Assembly (NCBI GenBank): GCA_018660965.1
Contig: JABJJH010000444.1
Location: forward strand, 1-12,285
Direction: 5' to 3'
Source: Rhodospirillaceae bacterium
GTDB taxonomy: Bacteria; Pseudomonadota; Alphaproteobacteria; UBA8366; GCA-2717185
DNA: 12,285 bases
In this document: positions 6,776 to 12,285 of the stretch, piece after piece
How the letters are laid out: each line of letters opens with the position of its first letter
Position numbering within the stretch: the first letter of the stretch is position 1
Notes under the pieces: model-generated
Told to the model about the DNA's origin: nothing
The model's input: the letters and a program-made list of their open reading frames with translations, nothing else
The model's database searches: none
Translations under genes and position numbers: made by a program

Positions 6776-7348
6776 CTACCGCGTTACGAATTTTTTTAGT
6801 GTGGCGTATGCCTCGTTTATCGACTTCAGCTTGTCTTCGGCGTTCTTGTCGCCGTTGTTGGTGTCGGGATGAAGACGTTTGACCAAATCCTTATAGCGCG
6901 ATTTAAGCGCGGTCAAGGTTAGCGGCGCAACAAGGTTCATCGCGCGCATGGCTTGGGCCGCCTCGGGCTCGTCATGAACGAATTGCTTTGACTGTTTCGC
7001 ATGGGTGCTATCGCTGTTGTCGATAATGTCTTCCAGAATTTCTAGGTCGTCCTCGAACCAGGCGCCAAGGTTGCTGCGGCGTGAATTTCCGTTCAGAGGC
7101 CAGGTTGGACGCCGCCAGACCGTGTCGTTCCGAATTTCGCGTTCTATGGTTTTGGCATCGAGTCCAGCGCAGAAGTTCCAGTTTTTATTGTACTCACGGA
7201 CATGGTCGAGACAGAACCAGTAATAGTCGTTCAATTGGTGGTGGGCCTTCGGCGCACGGTAAATCCCGGCGGCGGCGCATGCGGGATGTTCGCATCGGCC
7301 TGCCGCTGGTTGGTCGCCCAGGGTAGAAAGGGTGGATTGGATATCCAT
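6776..7348 (-). CDS. J-domain protein with N-terminal Cys/His cluster, upstream of cobS
   Basis: This is a DnaJ-type co-chaperone of 190 residues. The J domain is at the C-terminus (about residues 138-187), with the Hsp70-activating HPD motif at 160-162. There is no G/F-rich region or DnaJ zinc finger. The N-terminal part carries C19 and C24 (CEHPAC) and C46/H49 (CLDH), a plausible small metal site, followed by the aromatic, conserved-looking segment HVREYNKNWNF. This small J protein next to cobS is a known alphaproteobacterial arrangement, so a role in assembling or maintaining the chelatase, or simply co-regulation, is possible but not shown. I prefer the ATG at 7348 to the GTG at 7381. The extra 11 residues (MSQLSIAHNIK) look unneeded, and a promoter-like element overlaps them. 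Neither start has a clear Shine-Dalgarno. Confidence 0.9.
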   Translation of the reverse strand: MDIQSTLSTLGDQPAAGRCEHPACAAAGIYRAPKAHHQLNDYYWFCLDHVREYNKNWNFCAGLDAKTIEREIRNDTVWRRPTWPLNGNSRRSNLGAWFEDDLEILEDIIDNSDSTHAKQSKQFVHDEPEAAQAMRAMNLVAPLTLTALKSRYKDLVKRLHPDTNNGDKNAEDKLKSINEAYATLKKFVTR

Positions 7349-7354
7349 TTTTAT

Positions 7355-7383
7355 ATTATGAGCAATGGACAATTGCGACACAA
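7355..7383 (-). promoter_or_regulatory. Candidate promoter for the J-domain gene and cobST
   Basis: On the minus strand TTGTGT (7378-7383) is followed after 17 bases by CATAAT (7355-7360), which matches five of six bases of the -10 consensus; the -35 is weak. A start point six to seven bases beyond the -10 would fall at or next to the ATG at 7348, implying a leaderless or nearly leaderless mRNA. Confidence 0.35.
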
Positions 7384-7416
7384 GCCGTAGGCCGTATGGT
7401 TCAGTGCTTGGGCGCG

Positions 7417-8001
7417 CTATTTCTTGCGGGAATTGATATGAAATTCAGGCCAGTATTTGTTTACGATATCGCCATCGGAACGGTGAGCGTGACATTTGTC
7501 GATGAAATGCGGTTTAGATTGTGGCGTCGGCTGTCTTTTCGCGTCGCCTGAACGGTTTTGCTCCGCGTCGGCCTCGGGACCGCCGCCATACAGCGTTTGA
7601 TAGCAGACCGTGGCCATTGGCCCCAGCAACTCGACCAGATGGGTGCATCCCTTGACGCCGCCGACGCGCCGGTTCGCCTCCTGGCGCCAGCCGGGCTTGA
7701 TTCGAATGCCGGAAAGGGTGTCGAAATTAGGCGCGATTTCGGGGCAAATCCGATACGGGCTTTTATCCATGACCGCTTCGGCGGCGTGCACCAACAACGC
7801 ATCGTCGATGGTCAAACGAAGCCACATATCGTGAATGACCATAACGTCATCAGGCGTCTTGTCGGTCGCGTGGGGCTTCGCAGGCTTGGTGTCGAGCAAA
7901 TGGCCCTCGATATCCCAAAGACCGTCGTCGCGGCGGTAACCGTGGCATTCTATTTGGCGCGTGTGAACGGGTTCACGCTTCGATGGAGGCGATAAGGGCA
8001 T
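7417..8001 (-). CDS. DUF2889 family protein
   Basis: I recognise the DUF2889 pattern in this 194-residue protein; its biochemical role is unknown. The N-terminal segment HTRQIECHGYRRDDGLWDIE (residues 13-32) leads into a predicted beta-rich first half. The central WLRLTIDD stretch is at about 60-67, and the GCTHLVELLGP block at 118-128 is the most characteristic part. The C-terminal block near residues 164-188, with PHFIDKCHAH and the YWPEF end, also fits the family. Cys/His residues in the GCTH and KCHAH blocks could form a metal or catalytic site, but this is inference. There is no signal peptide or membrane segment, so it is probably cytoplasmic. It starts 25 bases after the CNNM-like gene and ends 68 bases before the preferred J-domain start, within the minus-strand run. 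The Shine-Dalgarno is weak (GAAG about eleven bases upstream). Confidence 0.85.
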   Translation of the reverse strand: MPLSPPSKREPVHTRQIECHGYRRDDGLWDIEGHLLDTKPAKPHATDKTPDDVMVIHDMWLRLTIDDALLVHAAEAVMDKSPYRICPEIAPNFDTLSGIRIKPGWRQEANRRVGGVKGCTHLVELLGPMATVCYQTLYGGGPEADAEQNRSGDAKRQPTPQSKPHFIDKCHAHRSDGDIVNKYWPEFHINSRKK

Positions 8002-8026
8002 GGAGTCGATCTTCAGTAAGTTGAAG

Positions 8027-8866
8027 TCAGTCTTCTTCAGGTGATGGCGCGGGCGGCGTCACCCGGACCAAGGTTATCTGGTTGCGATGACGGCGCAGGA
8101 TTTCAAAACGGTATCCATAAAAAGCGAATACTTGTCCAGGTTCGGGTATGCGCCGGGCGGCGTGCAACAGGAGGCCCGCGATTGTGGCGGCGCTGTCGTC
8201 GGGAAGATTCCATTCAAATTCACGATTCAGGTCGCGCAATGTCACAGTGCCGCTAATGACATAGGCGCCGTCGGCCTGTGGGCGCACGCCGGACACCGCG
8301 ATATCATGCTCGTCCTCGATGCTGCCGACGATCTCTTCAAGGATATCTTCCAGGGTGACGATGCCCTCGAACGCGCCGTATTCGTCCACGACGATTGCAA
8401 AATGCTCCCGTTTAGCCCGAAAAGCCTGCAATTGATCCAATAATGTTGTCGTGTCGGGAATGAACCAGGGGCGGGCTGCGAGTGTGGTGAAGTCGACGTC
8501 TTCGAGCCGGTCGCCGATTGTGTGGATTTCGCGCAGTAGCGCCTTTGCGTGCAGAATTCCGACGATGTTGTCCGAATCCCCTTTGTAGAGCGGCAGGCGG
8601 GTGAACGGGCTCGCAAGCGCCTGATTAATGATTTCAATAGGTGGATCGTCGATATTGATCATGGTTACTGTCTGCCGGTGCGTCATGATCGCCTCGACCC
8701 CCACATCGTCAAGATCCAGAATGCTTTGCAACATTTGGCGTTCTTGTCGCAGTTCCGGTTCCGCGCCGTCATGCATGCCGATGGCGCCGCGCAATTCTTC
8801 CTCGTCATGTCCGCCGTTTAAATCCGCGCCAATACGCGTGGACCACCAGCGCGGACCGATCCGCAT
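8027..8866 (-). pseudogene. CNNM/CorC (HlyC-like) protein, C-terminal fragment: CBS pair and CorC_HlyC domain
   Basis: This is the cytoplasmic half of a CNNM/CorC family membrane protein, a group tied to Mg2+ and Co2+ homeostasis. Numbered from the ATG at 8866, an acidic connector with EEELRGAI is at 22-29. A CBS-domain pair spans about 60-183, with VVDEYGAFEGIVTLEDILEE at 159-178 as its most typical part. A CorC_HlyC (transporter-associated) domain is at about 195-272. The first dozen residues (MRIGPRWWST) are an out-of-frame reading of the end of the membrane half; real homology begins near GADLNGG at residue 13. The membrane domain is encoded in another frame just upstream. A soluble fragment could still be made from this ATG, but a working transporter could not. 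It ends 25 bases before DUF2889. Confidence 0.8.
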
Positions 8867-9221
8867 GGCTGATTGCGTATGTTTTTGGCAAGACCTCGGC
8901 GAAAATAACGATCAACAATGTCATCGTCATGGTCGCATAGAACACGCCGGCGTCGCCGAATATATTCAGGAACATATAAGTTGCTAACGCGGAACCAAGA
9001 ATGTTGACGATGTTGTTTCCGAGCAGAATGGCTCCGATCAGCCGGTCCTGGTGGTCATGAAGATTAAGGACGATTCGCGCGCGCCGACTTCCCTTCGTCG
9101 CAAGTTGATGGATGCGCGGCCGGGAGGCGGCGGTCAATGCGGTTTCTGAGCCGGAAAAAAAGGCGGAAACAACGAGCAGAACGACAATTGTCGCGAGGGA
9201 TAACGCCCATTCCATCATCAT
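8805..9221 (-). pseudogene. CNNM/CorC-like protein, N-terminal fragment: truncated DUF21 membrane domain
   Basis: This is the membrane half of the same CNNM/CorC gene. Starting at the ATG at 9221, a first membrane helix (about residues 5-25) carries the family's SGSETALTA motif. A second helix lies at about 62-85 after GAILLGNN, and a third at about 93-112 ends in EVLPKT. Homology stops after ALVV (residue 127), then the frame runs through eleven unrelated residues to a stop. In relatives about 40-45 residues, including the last part of DUF21, separate this point from the EELR connector; here only about 37 bases do. So roughly 30 residues have been lost with a change of frame. The start overlaps the aroB stop by four bases (ATGA). 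Three consecutive ATG codons, 9221, 9218 and 9215, make the exact start ambiguous. GGAAGAA lies upstream. Confidence 0.8.
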
Positions 9222-10333
9222 GCGGCGATTGTTTCTTCCAGAACGGACAAAAGCTCCTCGCGCGAAACGTCCTGCGATACAAACGCTTCGCCAATGCCGC
9301 GAGTCAGGATGAATGTCAGCTTGCCATCCTGCACCTTTTTGTCCTTTTGCATGTGCCCTATCAAGCGCTCTGGATCCCAAATCATTCCTTGCGCATGCTC
9401 TAGTCCAAAGCCGAGGCCCAATGTGGAAAGGTGACGGTGAACACGGTCGGCGTCTTCGGCGTCGCACAGGCCCTTGAGGACTGAAAGATCAAACGCCATC
9501 GCCATGCCAATCGCGACGCCTTCCCCATGGAGCAGGGTGTCGCCATAGCCGGCTTCAGCCTCCAGAGCGTGCCCGAAAGTATGTCCAAAGTTCAAGAGCG
9601 CCCGCATGCCGGTTTCCCGTTCGTCCGCCGCGACGACGCTGGCTTTCGATTGACAACTTTTCACGACGGCGATGCGTCGCGCTTCAAGGTTCCCATCGAG
9701 AAGCGCGGCGGCGTGACCTTCCAGCCAGGCGAAAAATTCCAGATCGTTGATGAGGCCGTATTTGACCACCTCGGCGTAGCCCGCGAGAAGTTCGCGGTGC
9801 GGCAAGGTGTCCAAGACGCCGACATCGGCCAGAACAAGCCGTGGTTGATGGAAGACGCCGATGAGATTTTTTCCCTGTGGCGCATTGATGGCGGTTTTCC
9901 CGCCAACAGAGCTGTCGACCTGCGCCAACAAGGTTGTTGGAATTTGAATGTAGTTCAGGCCACGCAGCGTAACGCCCGCCGCAAATCCAGCCAAATCGCC
10001 GATCATGCCGCCGCCAAGCGCGATAATCGTGCTGGACCGTTCGATTCCGCGCGATAGCAGCGCGTCGATCAGGGACTGAAGCTGATTAAAGTTTTTCGTC
10101 TGATCGCCTGGCGGTAATACAATGCAGTCATGTGCGATGCCGGCGTTTTCGAGTGAGCGTTGAAGCATTTCCAGGTGGCGCATCGCGACGTTTTCGTCGG
10201 TGACGATAATGGTTTTCGGTTGCCGTAGAACAGGCGCGATCAACGCACCCGCCTGCGCAAGGACACCGTCGCCAACAACGATGTCATAACTTCTGTCGCC
10301 AAGCGCCACGGTGACCGTTTCACGCGTATTCAT
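9218..10333 (-). CDS. aroB: 3-dehydroquinate synthase
   Basis: AroB converts DAHP to 3-dehydroquinate, step two of the shikimate pathway, using NAD and a divalent metal. The protein has 371 residues from the ATG at 10333, a normal length. Nucleotide-binding features are seen in the TDEN segment (45-48) and the glycine-rich stretch LGGGMIGDLAGF at 106-117. The block QVDSSVGGKTAIN (138-150) and GKNLIG (154-159) are active-site loops. The three expected metal ligands are E188 (in GYAEVVK), H251 (in NFGHTFGH) and H269 (in LLHGEG). I chose the 10333 start over more upstream in-frame codons because MNTRETV begins the normal N-terminus. It overlaps aroK by 14 bases. Its TGA overlaps the ATG of the CNNM-like gene. 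Coupling to aroK supports balanced production of the two shikimate enzymes. Confidence 0.97.
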   Translation of the reverse strand: MNTRETVTVALGDRSYDIVVGDGVLAQAGALIAPVLRQPKTIIVTDENVAMRHLEMLQRSLENAGIAHDCIVLPPGDQTKNFNQLQSLIDALLSRGIERSSTIIALGGGMIGDLAGFAAGVTLRGLNYIQIPTTLLAQVDSSVGGKTAINAPQGKNLIGVFHQPRLVLADVGVLDTLPHRELLAGYAEVVKYGLINDLEFFAWLEGHAAALLDGNLEARRIAVVKSCQSKASVVAADERETGMRALLNFGHTFGHALEAEAGYGDTLLHGEGVAIGMAMAFDLSVLKGLCDAEDADRVHRHLSTLGLGFGLEHAQGMIWDPERLIGHMQKDKKVQDGKLTFILTRGIGEAFVSQDVSREELLSVLEETIAA

Positions 10334-10886
10334 TGTCTTGCTCTCTTGATGATATGTACCGCCAGAGGGCGTCCAGAACATGATCGACGGTTTCCTCTGG
10401 TGGCCCATCGCGGCTTTTCACGGTGACGTCGGCCTCGGCGTAAATAGGATCGCGCTGGTCGATCAACGCGGTGAGAGTTGCGCGAGGGTCATCGGTTTTT
10501 AGCATCGGCCGATGTCCGCGTCGACTGACCCGTTGCCACAGCACTTCGATATCCGCGCGTAGCCAGACGGAAATTCCACCTTGTTTGATTGAGTCGCGCG
10601 TTCTTGGGTCCATGAAGGCGCCCCCGCCCGTGGCCAGAACATGCGTCGGTTGTTGCAGCAGGCGTTCGATGACACGGCGTTCGCCGTCCCGAAACGCTTT
10701 TTCTCCGTGCTCTTTGAAGATGTCCTCAATTGAACATCCCGCGGCAATTTCGATTTCATCGTCGGCGTCGATGAACTTTAAATCGAGCCGTTTGGCGAGT
10801 CGCCGACCAATTGCGGTCTTCCCCGCGCCCATCATACCCACCAGGACAATGGTGTTGGTGGGCGAAAATTCGTGCGTTGTGGACAT
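10320..10886 (-). CDS. aroK: Shikimate kinase
   Basis: AroK phosphorylates shikimate at the 3-hydroxyl with ATP, step five of the route to chorismate. The 188-residue length is normal. The Walker A loop is GMMGAGKT at 17-24. The shikimate-binding acidic residues lie in DADDEIE at 40-46, R66 is in the AFRDGE segment, and the GGGA loop is at 87-90. The lid arginine region is RRGHRPML (122-129). The ATG at 10886 is preceded by GAAAG about seven bases upstream. It is the first gene of the minus-strand run and overlaps aroB, the usual alphaproteobacterial aroKB pairing. The upstream 200 bases are shared with a divergent gene. Confidence 0.97.
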   Translation of the reverse strand: MSTTHEFSPTNTIVLVGMMGAGKTAIGRRLAKRLDLKFIDADDEIEIAAGCSIEDIFKEHGEKAFRDGERRVIERLLQQPTHVLATGGGAFMDPRTRDSIKQGGISVWLRADIEVLWQRVSRRGHRPMLKTDDPRATLTALIDQRDPIYAEADVTVKSRDGPPEETVDHVLDALWRYISSREQDNEYA

Positions 10887-11088
10887 CGTGCTTTCGGCAA
10901 CTCGTTGGAACTGTTCCGTTGTATCATACCCAAGTCACTTATACACTGCCGCGAAATCGCCATACTCGTAAAATAAAGTAAACGGGGTGGGAAATGATGG
11001 GAGAACGGACGGCGTTTGTTGTTTCGCTGAAGTTCTTCCTGGCAAGCTCTCTACCGGAAGTCTCATTCCAGAAAGTTACGGAAGTTCG
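10887..11088. promoter_or_regulatory. Divergent intergenic region between aroK and the small membrane protein
   Basis: About 200 bases with no supported gene. On the minus strand, TATGAT (10923-10928) is a fair -10 candidate for aroK, but no good -35 lies 16-18 bases further out. On the plus strand, TAAAAT (10969-10974) is a fair -10 candidate for the rightward genes, again without a clear -35. No operator-like palindrome or riboswitch stood out. Promoters for both directions must lie here, but their exact positions are uncertain. Confidence 0.4.
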
Positions 11089-11229
11089 ATGCGACGGATC
11101 ACAATATTTTTTCTTTTATTGTTGGTGTTGGTTCTTGGCGGCGGGTTCGTTTTCCTGGCGACGTGGGAAATTCCGGCGCCGTCGAAACAGGTGGAAAAGG
11201 TTTTGGACGATGACCGTTTCCCGCGATAG
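11089..11229 (+). CDS. 46-residue single-pass membrane protein
   Basis: This is a small protein with two Arg at the start (MRRIT), one hydrophobic segment at about residues 4-24 (rich in Leu, Phe, Val and Gly), then the polar tail WEIPAPSKQVEKVLDDDRFPR. The shape is that of a signal-anchored inner-membrane microprotein with its tail probably in the periplasm. The Trp-x-Ile-Pro-x-Pro and Phe-Pro-Arg features resemble small hypothetical proteins of Rhodospirillales, recalled from memory and not searched. GGAAG at 11080-11084 lies four bases before the ATG, slightly close. A longer reading from GTG 10987 is less likely because the added residues are not protein-like. The next gene's most upstream start overlaps its 3' end by 20 bases, suggesting coupling. 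Function unknown. Confidence 0.65.
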   Translation: MRRITIFFLLLLVLVLGGGFVFLATWEIPAPSKQVEKVLDDDRFPR

Positions 11230-12285
11230 CCGGTCGAGCGCCGTTTTGTCTATGAGATATGGCGGGTTTGTGATGGCAGCTCGCTTCTCTGTTGCCTTGA
11301 TATGCTTCGTCATGCTGTTTGGGGCCGGTCAAGGGCAAGCCGAGGAACATCAAGGCGCGACGGAGCGCTTTCGAGACGACGTTCAAAATGGTCCGCCGCT
11401 GCGGTTGACGCCACGACAGTTAACGCCCGTCTCGGCGCCGGATGCGTCAAACGAACAGACCAACCCGACGCCCGATCAAGCGGTTGACGCTAATCCGAGG
11501 TCATCGACGGACCCAGTGGTGACGGTCGACCATTTGGAATCTCCGGACCCGGGATCGGTGGGAACCCTGGACGAAAATACCGGTGGTCTCAGCGTCGATA
11601 TGTGGGCTGGGACACCCCGGGCGTTTATCGAGCGTCTAATGCCGCGTTTACCAAACCGGCTTGCATCGCCCACGTTGCGGCGACTGGCCCGGCGGTTGCT
11701 TCTCACAATCGCTATTATTCCACCAGACCCGGCTGAACGCAGCCGCGCTGCGCAACAAGACGCGAAGCCGTCGCTGGTCGCCACGCGAGTGGAGAGATTG
11801 CAGACCATCGGCCTTGTCCGGGCGGCTGCGGAATTGATTGATGCGACGCCGACACGGGACGACGATCCGCTCTTATTGCGCTTAAAAGTCGAAAATTTAT
11901 TGATTGGCGACGATCGCGGCGGTGCGTGCGCAGAGGCGTTCCGGCAACAAGATCGCGTCGATGACGTATTCTGGCAGCAAGCAGTCATTTATTGCTGAAT
12001 ACTGAAGGGTGAGGTGGCTGAGGCGGCATTGGACGCCAGCCTGTTGGCGGAAACCACCGGCTCGACGGATCCGATATTTTCCGCCATCGTCGATAAACTT
12101 TCCGGAACGCCGTCCGAGCCGGTAGACAGTATGTTGGAGCCGACGCCGCTGCGACTGTCAATGCTCCGCAGCGCGAATTTACCGGTCCCGGCTGATGCGC
12201 TGGGTACGGCGTCGTCCCCATTGTTGCGGATGATTGCTGTTAGTCCCAACGCGCCGTTGAATGTCCGGTTGGAAGCCGCCGAACG
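11210..12285 (+). pseudogene. Exported protein of unknown family, interrupted by an in-frame TGA; 3' end outside window
   Basis: The frame codes for a secreted or periplasmic protein. A signal peptide is clear (MAARFSVALICFVMLFGAG, cleavage likely after QGQA). A Pro/Asp/Thr-rich low-complexity stretch follows, and from about base 11580 a helical region rich in Arg, Leu and Ala that looks like an alpha-solenoid (TPR-like). A TGA at 11996-11998 ends the frame after WQQAVIYC. The same frame then stays open for 95 codons to the window edge with the same helical character and codon bias, so the TGA looks like a nonsense mutation or base error. Three starts are possible: 11210 (AAAAGG at 11195-11200, overlapping the previous gene), 11252, and 11273, which gives the most canonical signal peptide. 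I do not recognise a named family. If the stop is real, a truncated protein of up to 262 residues is made. Confidence 0.65.
11996..11998 (+). other. In-frame TGA within the exported-protein gene
   Basis: The codon follows a Cys codon (TGC) and precedes ATA CTG AAG. Helical, coding-like sequence is found on both sides in the same frame, so this single codon accounts for the break. TGA serves as an ordinary stop for several genes of this window, so a reassigned code is excluded. Confidence 0.6.

Noticed and set aside
8805..8866. Programmed ribosomal frameshift in the CNNM/CorC gene
   Set aside because: No slippery heptamer stands out, and a frameshift would not explain the roughly 30 residues missing at the junction.
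9219..9467. Extended start of the CNNM N-terminal frame inside aroB
   Set aside because: The residues encoded before 9221 are an Arg-rich shadow of aroB; the membrane helix and the ATGA junction support the start at 9221 or the two ATG codons after it.
10987..11088. Longer N-termini for the small membrane protein and the exported protein
   Set aside because: The added residues look non-coding. Starts at 11089 and at 11210-11273 give a proper membrane anchor and signal peptide.
11996..12040. Selenocysteine insertion at the in-frame TGA
   Set aside because: I saw no bacterial SECIS-like stem-loop directly after the TGA, the protein shows no redox motif, and no selenoprotein context is present. 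A mutation or base error is simpler.

Overview
The window looks like chromosomal DNA of an alphaproteobacterium, probably of the Rhodospirillales or a near relative. The evidence is the pairing of cobS and cobT (aerobic cobalamin pathway) with a small J-domain protein, the joined aroK-aroB pair, a zinc-free L28, a DUF2889 protein and a moderately GC-rich codon bias. I saw no tRNA, rRNA, CRISPR array, insertion sequence or phage gene. The content is mostly housekeeping and metabolic.

Left part, plus strand (1-3741). A long coiled-coil protein enters from the left edge, built of exact 25-residue repeats with a separate C-terminal domain. It is followed by a GNAT acetyltransferase, a small basic protein and meaB, the GTPase chaperone of adenosylcobalamin-dependent methylmalonyl-CoA mutase; these last three are packed tightly. 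rpmB (L28) follows behind its own likely promoter and ends at a strong hairpin terminator that also faces the convergent cobT.

Middle part, minus strand (10886 down to 3835). One run reads aroK, aroB, a CNNM/CorC-type gene, DUF2889, a J-domain protein, cobS and cobT. Most junctions overlap or are under about 70 bases, so it is operon-like. It joins chorismate synthesis with the CobS and CobT subunits of the cobalt-inserting chelatase. cobN is not in the window. A cobalamin-use gene (meaB) and cobalamin-synthesis genes (cobST) flank rpmB on opposite strands. The CNNM/CorC gene is broken: the two halves are in different frames and about 30 residues are missing at the junction.

Right part, plus strand (11089-12285). 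A divergent 200-base region leads to a 46-residue single-pass membrane protein. Next is an exported protein of unknown family whose reading frame is cut by one in-frame TGA at 11996-11998, then stays open in the same frame to the window edge. Two disrupted genes in 12 kb suggest either ongoing gene decay or errors in a draft assembly.

I did not find a clearly new multi-gene system. The strongest unexplained signals are the indel-free 25-residue repeat array, the deleted CNNM gene, the TGA-interrupted exported protein, and a possible leaderless start for the J-domain gene.
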